Source: Micromonospora violae
Lineage (GTDB): Bacteria > Actinomycetota > Actinomycetes > Mycobacteriales > Micromonosporaceae
Length of the DNA: 64,000 nucleotides
Reading direction: 5' to 3'
Assembly (NCBI RefSeq): GCF_004217135.1
Contig: NZ_SHKK01000001.1
Coordinates: 5,642,001-5,706,000, forward strand
Position numbers and translations under genes: made by a program
Shown here: positions 27,928 to 37,647 of the stretch, piece by piece
Numbering within the stretch: the first letter of the stretch is position 1
Layout of the letters: the number at the start of each line of letters is the position of its first letter
The notes under the pieces: generated by a model
Database searches by the model: none
Seen by the model: only the letters and a program-made list of their open reading frames with translations
Told to the model about the DNA's origin: nothing

Positions 27928-29811
27928 ATGACCCTCATACCTGGCACGACGACATCCGTAAGACCGGGTCGGGCACTGCTGGCCATGGGGCTTTCCGTGG
28001 CGGTCGCCGCCGGGGCGCTCACGCTCACGACCGGGCCGGCCGCCGCGAACGACGTGCGGTACGAGCCGAACAACTCCTGGGCCTACACCGACGCACACCG
28101 GCCCACAAAGATCACCATCGACCAGGCCGGCGACGTGCCGGTCGGCTCCTGGAAAGACGATCGCGGGCGACGACACACGTCCCGTGCCTACTTCACGTTC
28201 GACATCACCCGCTACCGGGGTGCCGACATCGAGGGGGCGTTCCTCACCGCCGAGGAGACCTCCGCCGTAGACTGCACCACGCGTCCGGGCGTGGAGCTGT
28301 GGCGCACCGCGCCGTACACCGCGAAGTCCAGTTGGGCGAAGCCGCCAGCCCAGTTGGCGAAGCTGGCCACGGCGACGGTGCCGGCCGACGCCGACTGCCC
28401 CGCGCCCTACGTGGAGTGGGATGCGGCCGAAGGGCTGCGGCAGGCGCTGGCCGAGGGCGCGTCGACGCTCACCCTCGCGCTTCGGCTGCCAGCCGGTGCC
28501 GAGGCGGATCCGACGCTGAGCCGCCGGTACGCGAGCGCGGTCGGCATCTCGGTCGACTACAACCACCCGCCGGGCGTGCCGACCGATCTGCAGACCTCCG
28601 ACAAGCCGTGCACGACCACCGAGCCGTACCAGCTTCAGCTCCGCGACGACCTGAGGCTCTCCGCCGTCCTGCACGACCAGAACCACCAGGAGGACGCTGG
28701 CAGCGACCTGCTGAACACCACCTTCGCGCTCTGGCCGGTGGCCGAGCCGGCGGCCCGGGTCGAGCGGACCGGGTTCGGTCACGACGGCGAGCGGGACACC
28801 GCGGTCTTCCCCAGCGACACGTTCACCCACGACCGGGTCTACGCGTGGCAGGTACGGGCGGCGGACAGCCGGGCGACCGGCGAGTGGAGTGGCCTCTGCT
28901 ACTTCCGGACCGACTTCGAGGGCCCGGCGGTCGCGCCGATCGTCACCTCCACCGACTTCCCCACCGAAGGTTGGCACCCGGCCCTGCCCGGTCAGTTCAC
29001 GTTCGACGCCGCGGCGACTCCGGACGCGGTCGGCTTCCGCTACCAACTGGACGGCGGCGTCGTCGGGACGGTCTCGGCGGACCGGGCCGGTGGCTCGGCC
29101 ACGGTCACGCTCAGCCCTGATGACGGGCCGCACGCCCTGGTGGTGTCGAGCCTCGACGCGGCCGGAAACCGGTCGCCCGAGGCGAGGTACGAATTCCGGG
29201 CCAGCGACGTCGCCCCGACCATCACCGGCACACTCACCGAGGTCGGGGTGCCGACCACGTTCACCGTCCAACCGCAGATGCCCGGGGTGGTCCGCTACCG
29301 GTTCCAGCTGGACGGCGACCCGGAGCAGACGGTCGAGGCAGCGGCCGACGGCACCGCCACGCTGACCGTCACCGCCACCCGGGCAGGCAACCGGACGCTC
29401 TCCGTGACCAGCGTCACGGCCACCGGTGTGACCGCGACGGCGGTGCGCACCTTCCGGCTGAGCACGGCGCCAAAGATCTCCGCGACGGTCTACCAGCCGG
29501 GTGTCACCAGCGGCGGCCCGGGGATTCCCGGGGTCTTCACCTTCACCCCGCGCCAATCCGACGTGGTCAGCTACCGCTACCGCTTCGGCACGGTGACCAG
29601 CACCGTGGCCGCGGCGGCCGACGGCACCGCATCGGTGACCTGGACGCCGACGAAGGCGGGGTTGGCCCCGCTCACCGTCTGGAGCGTCGACCGGGACGGC
29701 ACCCAGTCCGACTCGGCCAGCTTCCTCATCCTCGTCGGGGACCTGCCGCCGAGCAGCCCGGCGGGTGGCCCCGGCCAGGTCGAAGCTCCCCAGGCCGAGT
29801 CGGGGCGGTAA
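27928..29811 (+). CDS. Secreted protein with DNRLRE-like and Ig-like domains
   Basis: 627 residues. A Tat/Sec-type signal peptide is present ([20 protein letters not shown], cleavage near PAAAND at about residue 41). Residues 45-215 look like a DNRLRE carbohydrate/adhesion-type beta domain ([40 protein letters not shown]). They are followed by three or four Ig-like repeats, each with the FRYQLDG or RYRFQLDG core at roughly 370, 465 and 560. There is no catalytic motif and no sortase or membrane anchor. An extracellular binding or structural protein is the best inference. A strong hairpin follows the stop. Confidence 0.75.
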   Translation: MTLIPGTTTSVRPGRALLAMGLSVAVAAGALTLTTGPAAANDVRYEPNNSWAYTDAHRPTKITIDQAGDVPVGSWKDDRGRRHTSRAYFTFDITRYRGADIEGAFLTAEETSAVDCTTRPGVELWRTAPYTAKSSWAKPPAQLAKLATATVPADADCPAPYVEWDAAEGLRQALAEGASTLTLALRLPAGAEADPTLSRRYASAVGISVDYNHPPGVPTDLQTSDKPCTTTEPYQLQLRDDLRLSAVLHDQNHQEDAGSDLLNTTFALWPVAEPAARVERTGFGHDGERDTAVFPSDTFTHDRVYAWQVRAADSRATGEWSGLCYFRTDFEGPAVAPIVTSTDFPTEGWHPALPGQFTFDAAATPDAVGFRYQLDGGVVGTVSADRAGGSATVTLSPDDGPHALVVSSLDAAGNRSPEARYEFRASDVAPTITGTLTEVGVPTTFTVQPQMPGVVRYRFQLDGDPEQTVEAAADGTATLTVTATRAGNRTLSVTSVTATGVTATAVRTFRLSTAPKISATVYQPGVTSGGPGIPGVFTFTPRQSDVVSYRYRFGTVTSTVAAAADGTASVTWTPTKAGLAPLTVWSVDRDGTQSDSASFLILVGDLPPSSPAGGPGQVEAPQAESGR

Positions 29812-29829
29812 CCGAGCGGCCTGCATCGG

Positions 29830-29862
29830 CCGGCCCACCATCCCGTGCGGGTGGTGGGCCGG
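29830..29862 (+). terminator. Hairpin after the secreted Ig-like protein
   Basis: CCGGCCCACC (29830-29839) pairs perfectly with GGTGGGCCGG (29853-29862) around a 13-nt loop that can itself pair in part. No U tract. Confidence 0.7.
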
Positions 29863-29909
29863 TCCCGTTACAGCGGTCGTCAGCGGCGATCCGGCGTACC
29901 TTGGGGATC

Positions 29910-30812
29910 ATGTCTGTGCCGAACGATCCCGATCCCCGCCTCCATTCGTACGCGGACCCGCAGCGGCTGGTCACCACCGAGTGGCTGGCCGAGCGCCTGG
30001 GCGACGAGGGCCTCGTCGTCGTCGAATCCGACGAGGACGTGCTGCTCTACGAGTCCGGTCACATCCCCGGTGCCGTCAAGGTCGACTGGCACCTGGAGTT
30101 GAACGATCAGGTGACCCGGGACTACCTGGACGCCAAGAGCTTCGCCGAGATGTGCGCCGCGAAGGGCATCGGTCGGGGCGACACGGTCGTCTTCTACGGC
30201 GACAACTTCAACTGGTGGGCCGCGTACGCCCTGTGGGTCTTCTCGCTCTTCGGCCACGCCGATGTGCGACTGCTCGACGGCGGTCGGCAGAAGTGGGTTG
30301 CCGAGGGGCGCGAGTTGACCCGCGACAAGCCGGCTCGTCCGCGCGCCGACTACCCGGTGCCGCTGCGGGACGACGCGCCGCTGCGGGCCTTCCGCGAGCA
30401 GGTCATGGCGCACGTCGCCGCCGGCCGGCCGCTGGTCGACGTCCGGTCGCCGGGCGAGTACACCGGCGAGATGCTGCACATGCCGGACTACCCGCAGGAG
30501 GGTGCGCTGCGCGGCGGGCACATCCCGGGCGCGGTCAGCAAGCCGTGGAAGTCCGCCGCCAACGAGGACGGCACGTTCAAGTCGGCCGACGAGCTGAAGG
30601 CGATCTACGCCGACCAGCTCGGGCTGAGCCCGGACGACGATGTGATCGCGTACTGCCGGATCGGCGAGCGGTCCAGCCACACCTGGTTCGTGCTGCGGCA
30701 CCTGTTGGGCTACCCGCAGGTGCGCAACTACGACGGCTCGTGGACCGAGTGGGGCAATCTGGTCCGGGCACCCGTGGTCAAGGGCGATCAGCCCGGCGGC
30801 CTGGCGGCCTGA
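29910..30812 (+). CDS. Thiosulfate sulfurtransferase (tandem rhodanese)
   Basis: 300 residues with two rhodanese domains. The first (residues about 20-135) lacks a catalytic Cys; the second has the active-site loop [13 protein letters not shown] with Cys249 and the CH2-type [10 protein letters not shown] segment, the SseA/CysA pattern that transfers sulfane sulfur from thiosulfate to cyanide or thiols. No signal peptide, hence cytosolic. The ATG at 29910 follows TACCTT by 7 nt, so the message may be leaderless; the GGGG in between could also serve as a ribosome site. An upstream TTG frame was rejected. Confidence 0.92.
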   Translation: MSVPNDPDPRLHSYADPQRLVTTEWLAERLGDEGLVVVESDEDVLLYESGHIPGAVKVDWHLELNDQVTRDYLDAKSFAEMCAAKGIGRGDTVVFYGDNFNWWAAYALWVFSLFGHADVRLLDGGRQKWVAEGRELTRDKPARPRADYPVPLRDDAPLRAFREQVMAHVAAGRPLVDVRSPGEYTGEMLHMPDYPQEGALRGGHIPGAVSKPWKSAANEDGTFKSADELKAIYADQLGLSPDDDVIAYCRIGERSSHTWFVLRHLLGYPQVRNYDGSWTEWGNLVRAPVVKGDQPGGLAA

Positions 30813-30862
30813 CCGCCGGGCCACCGGTCGATCACGTCGAGACGCCGCCGCCTGCGCGGTGG

Positions 30863-32047
30863 TCAGCCTGCGAGTGCGATCCTGCCGCGCAGGTCGCGGA
30901 CGATGCCGGTGATCTCGCCGGTCTCGGGGTGCCAACGCGCCAGGGCGGCCGGTTCCAGCCGCAGGAGCACCGCACCCTTGTTGTCCCAGCCCAGGACCTC
31001 GCAGCAGCCCTTGCCGCGATCGCGACCCAGGTCGAGCACGTGGAGCACGGCACCGGTCCGCGCGTCCAGCACCGCTGCCGCCTCGGCACCGTCGATCTCG
31101 CTGTTGGTGATCCAGGCGGCGCGGGCCAGGCGCTCACCGTGCAACCAGCCCCGGCCGTAGAACTCGTTGATCTGGTAGGGAGAGGGCAGCGCCGAGGTGG
31201 TGACCGGCTGTTCGGAGCGGAGCTGGCCGTCCCGGGCGGTCCGGCTCTGCAACTTCAGGCTGGTCCGCTCGCCGTACACATCGATCAGCGGTGCCTGCGC
31301 GCCGGCGGCCGGGTCGGGTGCGATCAACTCCCAGGTCAACACGTCGATCGTGCTGGCCTCCCCGGTGACCCGGTCCACCGCGTACGTTCGGTCGTCGCCC
31401 CCGACCAGCACCCGGTCGTTCGCCCACACCACCAGTTCCAGGTAGCCGTAGAGCGGTATCCGGCGGACGTCCGCGGTGGTGAGGTCAACCATGACCAGTT
31501 CGCCGTACTGGGCGAACGCGGCCGTCCGGCCGTCCGGCGACAGCACTCCCGGCTTCAGCGCGGGTGCCTCGTTGCCGCTGGCGTCCCGGGTCGGTTTCAC
31601 CGCCACCACATCGAGACTGCGCACCACGCCGTCGTTGCCGAGCACCCGGACCGGGCCGTCCGCGCGGTTCTCCTCGTCGACCGGTTGGAACAGCGCCAAC
31701 GCCCGTTGGACCGGTCGTTCGGAGAGCGGCACGGTCGCTGGGGCGCCGAGCCGGGCCAGCGGATCGGGCGGGTAGGTCAGCTCGGCGGGCGGCTTCTGCA
31801 CCGGACCCGCGTGGGTGGGGTCGGCGGTCGGGGTCGCCGTCGGGCCGACCGGTGCTGGATCGGCGGGTGGTCGCAGCGCCGCCACCGTGCCGCCACCGAC
31901 CAGTGCCACGGCCACGGCGACCACTGCGACGGCCCGCCGGGTCCGCCGGGTCCGTCGAGCCCGCTCCCATCCGGCGGCGGCCGGCTGGCTGGGCAGCACG
32001 TCCTCGACGCTGACGGTCAACAGTCGGCGCAGATCCTGCTCGTTCAC
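30863..32047 (-). CDS. Membrane-anchored protein coupled to an ECF sigma factor
   Basis: 394 residues from a GTG at 32047 whose GTGA overlaps the sigma-factor stop, implying translational coupling. A short basic N-terminal segment (residues 1-38, ending RRTRRTRRAVA) is followed by one membrane helix (AVVAVAVALVGGGTVAAL) and a Pro/Thr linker. A roughly 300-residue extracytoplasmic domain follows, built of repeated strand pairs (SPDGRTAAFAQYGELVMVDL, GEASTIDVLTWELIAPDP) like a beta-propeller. It lacks an obvious zinc-binding anti-sigma HxxxCxxC motif. Its position makes it a likely sensor or anti-sigma-like partner, but that is inference. Confidence 0.7.
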   Translation of the reverse strand: MNEQDLRRLLTVSVEDVLPSQPAAAGWERARRTRRTRRAVAVVAVAVALVGGGTVAALRPPADPAPVGPTATPTADPTHAGPVQKPPAELTYPPDPLARLGAPATVPLSERPVQRALALFQPVDEENRADGPVRVLGNDGVVRSLDVVAVKPTRDASGNEAPALKPGVLSPDGRTAAFAQYGELVMVDLTTADVRRIPLYGYLELVVWANDRVLVGGDDRTYAVDRVTGEASTIDVLTWELIAPDPAAGAQAPLIDVYGERTSLKLQSRTARDGQLRSEQPVTTSALPSPYQINEFYGRGWLHGERLARAAWITNSEIDGAEAAAVLDARTGAVLHVLDLGRDRGKGCCEVLGWDNKGAVLLRLEPAALARWHPETGEITGIVRDLRGRIALAG

Positions 32048-32592
32048 GGGTTCACCTCCAGACCGCTGGCCAGATCGGCCGAGCCCTGACTCGGTCGGGC
32101 GTCGCGGGCGAGGTCGGGGGCGACCTCGCGGAGCCGGCGCAGAGCCGCGTGACACTGGCTCTTCACGGTGCCGACGGTCACCCCGAGCGCCTCGGCGGTG
32201 GCGACCTCGGTCAGGTCCTCGTAGTAGCGCAACACCAGCACGGCCCGCTGCCGTGGTGGCAGCAGACCCAGCGCGCTGCGCATCGTCAGCCGTAGCGCGC
32301 CGTCCCGGTCGTGGGCCACCTGGTCCGGCGGGGCCGCGCTGAGCCACTCCCGCCGCCGGCGACGCCACCACGACACCGAGTCGCGGTAGAGGATGGCCCG
32401 CACGTACGCGGAGGGGTCGCCGTTGCGGACCGAGGACCAGCGCAGCGCCAGCTTCAGCAGCGCGTCCTGGAGGAGGTCCTCGGCCTGATGCTGGTTGCCG
32501 CAGATCAGGTAGGCCGCTCGAAGTAGCCGGTGCTGGTGGGTCTCCACGAAGGCGAGGTAACCGTCGCGTCCGTCGTCTTTCGCCGGCGCCAT
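32044..32592 (-). CDS. SigE-family (ECF) RNA polymerase sigma factor
   Basis: 182 residues from the ATG at 32592, which has an excellent GGAGGAGG ribosome site. Region 2 (FVETHQHRLLRAAYLICGNQ, AEDLLQDALLKLALRW) binds the -10 element and core enzyme. Region 4 (LGLLPPRQRAVLVLRYYEDL, ATAEALGVTVGTVKSQCHAA) holds the -35-recognising helix-turn-helix. This is the SigE-like ECF type that is abundant in Micromonospora and Streptomyces. Its stop overlaps the GTG start of the membrane-anchored partner. The target promoters are unknown. Confidence 0.92.
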   Translation of the reverse strand: MAPAKDDGRDGYLAFVETHQHRLLRAAYLICGNQHQAEDLLQDALLKLALRWSSVRNGDPSAYVRAILYRDSVSWWRRRRREWLSAAPPDQVAHDRDGALRLTMRSALGLLPPRQRAVLVLRYYEDLTEVATAEALGVTVGTVKSQCHAALRRLREVAPDLARDARPSQGSADLASGLEVNP

Positions 32593-32662
32593 CCGCCCTC
32601 CTCCCGGCCGTCGCGGTGTGCGCGTCAACTGGCAGACGCATGGGAGGTGGGAAAAGGTTGGG

Positions 32663-33244
32663 TCAGCTCGGTGGCGTTCCGGTCAGATAGCGCTGGAGGG
32701 TCGGCGCGACCCACGAGACCAACTCGTCCGGGCTGGTCTCCACCATGGGCGGCAGCCGGACGATGTAGCGGGTGAAGGCGAGGCCGAGGATCTGACTGGC
32801 CACCAGGCCGGCCCGTCGGGCGGTCAGCGCCGGGTCGGTGCCGAACGTGGCGACCGCGGCGGTGAGCTGGTTGGCGAAGATGCCGCGCATGCGTTCGGCC
32901 GCGCCGGGATTGGTGCTGGCGGCCCGCAGCAGCGCCACCAGTGTCTCGTCGCCCTCCCAGCGGGCGAGGAAGTGCCGGACCAGCACCTCGCCGAGGTGAG
33001 CGGGCGGCACCGAGGTCAGGTCGGGCAGGCGGAGGTCGAACTCGGCCGCCGCCGCGAAGAGCCCTTCCTTGCTGCCGTAGTAGCGCATGACCATCGACGG
33101 GTCGATCTGGGCGTCGGCGGCGATGGCCCGGATCGTGGCGCGCTCGTAGCCGTCCGCCGCGAACCGTTCGCGGGCCGCTCGCAGGATCGCCGCCCGGGTG
33201 GCGTCGGATCGGCGGGGCTGGGTCGACGGGACGGACGAGGTCAT
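32663..33244 (-). CDS. TetR-family repressor of the FAD monooxygenase divergon
   Basis: 193 residues, start ATG 33244. The N-terminal helix-turn-helix (TRAAILRAARERFAADGYER, TIRAIAADAQIDPSMVMRYY) is classical TetR; the remaining helices form a ligand-binding domain with LVSWVAPTLQRYL at the end. It is divergent from the FAD-dependent monooxygenase, with 106 bp between starts that contain three GCCAACA-type dyads, so self-repression and repression of the monooxygenase by this protein are the straightforward reading. The inducing ligand is probably an aromatic substrate or product of the enzyme. Confidence 0.9.
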   Translation of the reverse strand: MTSSVPSTQPRRSDATRAAILRAARERFAADGYERATIRAIAADAQIDPSMVMRYYGSKEGLFAAAAEFDLRLPDLTSVPPAHLGEVLVRHFLARWEGDETLVALLRAASTNPGAAERMRGIFANQLTAAVATFGTDPALTARRAGLVASQILGLAFTRYIVRLPPMVETSPDELVSWVAPTLQRYLTGTPPS

Positions 33245-33257
33245 GCCAACGACCGTA

Positions 33258-33331
33258 TGCCAACAAGTGTTGACACGCAATCGGGAGGGTCCTAACGTTG
33301 CCAACAAGTGTTTGCCAACATATGTTGGCAA
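33258..33331. promoter_or_regulatory. Three operator dyads between tetR and the FAD monooxygenase
   Basis: Site 1, TGCCAACAAGTGTTGACA (33258-33275), lies near the tetR start. Site 2, TTGCCAACAAGTGTTTGCC (33298-33316), and site 3, TTGCCAACATATGTTGGCAA (33312-33331, a perfect 20-bp palindrome), overlap each other ahead of the monooxygenase. All share the TGCCAACA half-site, the expected target of the adjacent TetR protein. Confidence 0.85.
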
Positions 33332-33350
33332 CGGTCTTCCGGAGGTGGCC

Positions 33351-34508
33351 ATGCTGCCCACGAGCACCGACGTCCTGGTGGTGGGGGCCGGCCCCACCGG
33401 TCTCGCCACCGCGCTCACGCTGGCCCGGCGCGGAGTCGAGGTGACCGTGCTGGACCGGCTGGCCGCGCCGCCGACGACCTCCCGCGCCGCCGTCGTGCAC
33501 GCGTACACCCTGGAGGTGCTGGACCGGATCGGCGCCGCGGCGCCGCTGATCGCCCAGGCGGTGCGGACGCCGCGCTTCACCGTGCGCGACCGGGACCGGC
33601 TGCTGCTGTCGGTGCCGTTCCACGACCTGCCGTCCCGCTTCCCCTACGCGCTGCTGATCTCCCAGGCGGTCACCGAAGCCGTGCTCACCGAACAGTTGGC
33701 CGAGCTCGGCGTCCAGGTACGACGGTCGCGCCAGCTCACCGGGCTGAGCCGCGCTGGTGACGGCATGCTCGCGCAGGTCGACGGGGAGGAGCTGCGCACC
33801 CGGTTCGTGGTCGGCGCGGACGGCCTGCACAGCACCGTCCGACAGTTGGCCGGCATCGGCTTCACCGGGAGCAGCGACGAGGAGTCCTTCGTCCTCGCCG
33901 ACGTGCGGGTGCGCAGCGTGCTGCCCCGCGACGAGGCGGCGCTCTTCCTCGCCCGCTCCGGGCCACTGGTCTGGGCACCACTCCCCGACGGCGTGGTCCG
34001 GTTGGTCGCCGCCGTGGAGACCGCCCCAGTCGAGCCGGACGCGGCCTACCTTCAGGCGCTGCTCGACGAACGCGGCCCGGCACGACGACCCGACCGGGTG
34101 ACCGAGGTGCTCTGGGGCTCCCGATTCCGGGTGCACCACCGGATCGCCGACACCTTCCGGGCCGGGCCGGTGCTGCTGGCCGGGGACGCCGGGCACGTGC
34201 ACAGCCCCGCCGGTGGGCAGGGCATGAACCTCGGCATCTGCGACGCGGTAGCGCTCGGCACCGCCGTGGCGGACGTGCTCGACGGTGGGCCCGAGACGCT
34301 GCTCGACGACTACAACGCCCGGCAGCGGCCGATGGCTGAGGACGTGCTGAGCTTCGCCGCCGGGCTGACCAGGATGGCCGCTGTCTCCCCGGCCGGCCGA
34401 CCGGCCCGGGACGTGCTGCTCCGACTGGTCGGTGCCGTCCCACCGGTCCGACGGCGGATCGCGCTGCGCCTGTCCGGGTTGTCCCACCGTGCGCCAACGC
34501 CGAGTTAG
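33351..34508 (+). CDS. FAD-dependent aromatic monooxygenase (PHBH type)
   Basis: 385 residues from ATG 33351 with GGAGG ribosome site. Three flavin motifs are visible: the Rossmann GxGxxG in VVGAGPTGLATALTLARRGV, the DG motif FVVGADGLHSTVRQLAG, and the GD motif VLLAGDAGHVHSPAGGQGMN. Together these define class A flavoprotein hydroxylases, which use NAD(P)H and O2 to hydroxylate aromatic or polyketide substrates. It is under the control of the divergent TetR. The 3' end overlaps the convergent MFS gene by 4 bp. Substrate unknown; detoxification, drug inactivation and catabolism are all possible. Confidence 0.9.
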   Translation: MLPTSTDVLVVGAGPTGLATALTLARRGVEVTVLDRLAAPPTTSRAAVVHAYTLEVLDRIGAAAPLIAQAVRTPRFTVRDRDRLLLSVPFHDLPSRFPYALLISQAVTEAVLTEQLAELGVQVRRSRQLTGLSRAGDGMLAQVDGEELRTRFVVGADGLHSTVRQLAGIGFTGSSDEESFVLADVRVRSVLPRDEAALFLARSGPLVWAPLPDGVVRLVAAVETAPVEPDAAYLQALLDERGPARRPDRVTEVLWGSRFRVHHRIADTFRAGPVLLAGDAGHVHSPAGGQGMNLGICDAVALGTAVADVLDGGPETLLDDYNARQRPMAEDVLSFAAGLTRMAAVSPAGRPARDVLLRLVGAVPPVRRRIALRLSGLSHRAPTPS

Positions 34509-35737
34509 GCAGCTCCGCTGCGGCTCAGTACGGCGGGCGCGGCAGGCCGCAGTGTCCGCCACGCCACGAGGGTGACCAGCGCGAACGTCCCCGCCGCCGC
34601 GCCCGCCACCGGCACCGTGCCGTACGCCGCGGCGGCCAGCCCGGCGAGCGCCGCCCCGAGCGGGGCGGTGAGCAGACCGACCATCCGCTGGGCCGCACCG
34701 ACCCGGCCGAGCAGCTCGCTCGGCACGTGCCGCTGCCCGTACGACGCCGAGAGGCTGTTCCACACCACCGTGCCGGCGGCGAAGACAGCCAGCGCGATAC
34801 CACCCGGCACCGGGTGTCGGGCCAGCGCGAAGCCGGTCAACGCCACGGTCTGCGCGGCCAGCACCGCGCGCAGCGCCGCGACGGTGCCGAGCGAGACGGC
34901 GAGCCGCGCCGCCCCGAGCGCCCCCGCCACGCCCCCGAGGATGGCGGCGGCGGCGAACAGCCCGTAGCCGGCCGGCGGCACCCGCAGCACCTCCAGCGCG
35001 TAGAGCACCAGCACCGCCATGATTCCACTGATCGCCAGGTTGCTCGCGGCGGCGAGCAGGGTGACCCGCCACAGGGTCCGGTGCGCGCGCAGCCAGCGCA
35101 GTCCCGCCCCGATCTCGCTCCACACCGCGCCGCGCGGCCGTGCCGTCCCAGGCCCTCCTGCGGCGGCAGGCGGGCTGAGGGCCAGCACGAGCAGGGCGGC
35201 CGCCGCGAAGGTGACGGCGTCGACGGCGAACGGGACGGCCGGGGCGACGGCGAACAGGACACCGGCGGCAGGGGCCCCGAGGAAGCCACCGGCCACCGCG
35301 GACCCCGCCTGGAGCCGGCCGTTCGCCCGAGGCAGCGCGTCCGGCGGCACCAACGCGGGAAGCAGCGCGAACGAGGCGGAGTCGAAGAGGGTGCCCAACG
35401 CGGCCAACACAAACGCCGCCACCAGCAACACCAGGACACTGACCTGGTTGAGCGCGACCACCACGGCCAACGCGGCCACCACGGCGGCCCGTACCCCGTC
35501 GACCAGGGCCATCGTCCGCCGGCGATCCCAGCGGTCCGCGTACACGCCGCCGAGCAGACCGAAGAGCAGCGGTGGCACCTGGCCGGCCACGGTGACCGCC
35601 GCGATCACCCGGGGGTCGCGGGTCACGGTCGCGGCCAACAGGGCCAGTGCGGGGGTACGCAGCGCGTCGCCGAACCGCGACGAGACGGCGGCGGACCAGA
35701 GGAGCCGGAAGTCCCGGCCCAGCACGGAAGGTGTCAT
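34505..35737 (-). CDS. MFS transporter (EntS-like)
   Basis: 410-residue permease with about 12 hydrophobic helices. The start MTPSVLGRDFRLLWSAAVSS, the loop GGVYADRWDRRRTMALVDGV after helix 2, and FLGAPAAGVLFAVAPAVPFA are typical of the MFS-3/EntS-type exporters related to macrolide and siderophore efflux. It is convergent with the monooxygenase gene (stop codons overlap as TTAG) and divergent from the HSP90-family gene. It may export the compound that the TetR/monooxygenase pair handles, but the convergent arrangement gives only weak support. Confidence 0.87.
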   Translation of the reverse strand: MTPSVLGRDFRLLWSAAVSSRFGDALRTPALALLAATVTRDPRVIAAVTVAGQVPPLLFGLLGGVYADRWDRRRTMALVDGVRAAVVAALAVVVALNQVSVLVLLVAAFVLAALGTLFDSASFALLPALVPPDALPRANGRLQAGSAVAGGFLGAPAAGVLFAVAPAVPFAVDAVTFAAAALLVLALSPPAAAGGPGTARPRGAVWSEIGAGLRWLRAHRTLWRVTLLAAASNLAISGIMAVLVLYALEVLRVPPAGYGLFAAAAILGGVAGALGAARLAVSLGTVAALRAVLAAQTVALTGFALARHPVPGGIALAVFAAGTVVWNSLSASYGQRHVPSELLGRVGAAQRMVGLLTAPLGAALAGLAAAAYGTVPVAGAAAGTFALVTLVAWRTLRPAAPAVLSRSGAA

Positions 35738-35857
35738 GCCGGCGACCGTGCCGGTTCGACCGGGTCGAGGGTCAAGCCGCCGGCAAAAAGGGGGCCACGC
35801 CTGTCGGTGATCATCGGTACGGTGGGCGCCGGCATCGGGACCGGGGAGAAATCAGGC

Positions 35858-37645
35858 GTGGATCACACTTTCCAGGTCGACCTACGGGGCGTGGTCGACC
35901 TGCTCAGTCATCACCTCTACGGCAGCCCACGGGTCTACGTCCGCGAGCTGCTCCAGAACGCGGTGGACGCGATCACCGCCCGACGACGGGTCGAGCCGGA
36001 CGCGCCGGCGCTGGTCCGCATCGAACCCCAGGACAGCACCGGCGACGGCACGCTGCGGGTGCACGACACCGGCATCGGCCTGACCGAGGCGCAGGTGCAC
36101 GAGCTGCTGGCCACCATCGGTCGCAGCTCGAAGCGCGACGAGCTGGGCTTCTCCCGGCACGAATTCCTCGGCCAGTTCGGCATCGGCCTGCTCTCCTGCT
36201 TCCTGGTGGCCGACGAGATCCAGGTGCTCACCCGGCACGGCGACCACCCCACCGTGCGCTGGACCGGGTACGCCGACGGCCGCTACGCGGTGACCGTGGC
36301 CCCACCCGAGGCAGCCCGCGCCGAGCCGGGCACCACCGTCACGTTGGTGCCCCGCCGCGACGCGGACCAGTGGTTCACCACCCCGACCGTCACCGACCTG
36401 GCCCGGATCTTCGGCGCGCTGCTGCCGGTCACCGTCCGCGTCGGCGACGTCGTCACCACCACCGGGGAACCGCCCTGGCCGACCACGCCAGGTGCGCCGC
36501 TGGACCGCGCGGCGTTGATCCGGTACGCCCGGGAAACCCTCGGCGTGGACCCGTTCGACGTCCTGCCGCTGGCCGTGCCGGAGGCCGGGCTGACCGGCGT
36601 GGCCGTCATCCTGCCGACCCCGGTGAACCCGGCGGCCCGAGCCGGGCACCGCGTCTACCTCAAGCGGATGCTGCTCACCGAGAACGCCGATGGGCTGCTG
36701 CCGGAGTGGGCGTTCTTCGCGCACTGCGTGGTGGACGCGACCGAGCTGCGCCCGACCGCCAGCCGGGAGGCCCTCTACGAGGACACTCTGCTGACCGCGA
36801 CCCGGGAAGCACTCGGCGACCAGGTGCGCGGCTGGCTGGTCCGGTTGGCGCGGCACGACCCGCACCGCCTGGCCGAGTTCCTCCAGGTGCACCACCTCGG
36901 CGTGAAGGCCCTGGCGCTGCACGACGACGAGATGCTCCGACTTGTCGACAGGTGGTGGCCCATGGACACCAACGTCGGCACGCTCACCCTCGCCGAGTTC
37001 CGCGAGCGCTACGGCGTGGTCCGCTACGCGGCGAGCCTCGACGAGTTCCGCCAGCTCGCCGCGGTGGCCGCCGCGCAGGACCTGGCGGTGGTCAACGCCG
37101 GTTACACGTACGACACCGAGCTGATCGAGCGGCTGCCGGCGGTGGACCGCTCCGTGCTGATCGAACGGTTGGAGCCGAGCGACCTCACCACCCGCTTCGA
37201 CGCGCTCGACCCGCAGGTGGAGTTGGCGCTGCGACCGTTCCTCGCGGCGGCGCAGCGGGCCGTCGAGCGGTCCGGCTGCGAGGTGGTCATCCGGGCGTAC
37301 GACCCGGTTTCGCTGCCCGCGCTCTACCTGGTCAGCCGGTCGGCGGCGTTCAACGACCAGTTGGCGGCCAGCCGGGACCGGGCCGACGAGCTGTGGGGTG
37401 GAGTGCTCGACGCGCTCGCCGCAACCGCCCCGCCAGACCGTCCGCAGTTGGTGCTCAACCACCGCAACCCGCTGGTACGACGAGTGGCCATGCTCAGCGA
37501 CCCGGAGCTGGTCGGCCTCGCCGTCGAGGCGCTGTACGGGCAGGCGCTGCTGCTCGGCCACCATCCGATCCGCGCGGCCGACGCCGCGCTTCTGAACGAT
37601 TCCTTCCTCGGCCTGCTCGGCCGGGCTGTCCCGGGACGGGAGTGA
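35858..37645 (+). CDS. HSP90-family (HtpG-like) ATPase
   Basis: 595 residues from GTG 35858, ribosome site GGGGAGA. The N-terminal GHKL domain has ELLQNAVDAI (Glu30, Asn34), DTGIGLT (Asp70) and GQFGIGLLSCFLVADEI, all ATP-binding blocks of Hsp90. The middle domain follows with the conserved RxxLYED-type segment TASREALYEDTLLTATREAL. The C-terminal region (from about residue 450) is divergent and ends without a MEEVD tail. This is not the standard HtpG but the shorter actinobacterial HSP90-like branch. It is followed immediately by a giant TPR protein, so the two likely act together. Confidence 0.88.
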   Translation: MDHTFQVDLRGVVDLLSHHLYGSPRVYVRELLQNAVDAITARRRVEPDAPALVRIEPQDSTGDGTLRVHDTGIGLTEAQVHELLATIGRSSKRDELGFSRHEFLGQFGIGLLSCFLVADEIQVLTRHGDHPTVRWTGYADGRYAVTVAPPEAARAEPGTTVTLVPRRDADQWFTTPTVTDLARIFGALLPVTVRVGDVVTTTGEPPWPTTPGAPLDRAALIRYARETLGVDPFDVLPLAVPEAGLTGVAVILPTPVNPAARAGHRVYLKRMLLTENADGLLPEWAFFAHCVVDATELRPTASREALYEDTLLTATREALGDQVRGWLVRLARHDPHRLAEFLQVHHLGVKALALHDDEMLRLVDRWWPMDTNVGTLTLAEFRERYGVVRYAASLDEFRQLAAVAAAQDLAVVNAGYTYDTELIERLPAVDRSVLIERLEPSDLTTRFDALDPQVELALRPFLAAAQRAVERSGCEVVIRAYDPVSLPALYLVSRSAAFNDQLAASRDRADELWGGVLDALAATAPPDRPQLVLNHRNPLVRRVAMLSDPELVGLAVEALYGQALLLGHHPIRAADAALLNDSFLGLLGRAVPGRE

Positions 37646-37647
37646 GC

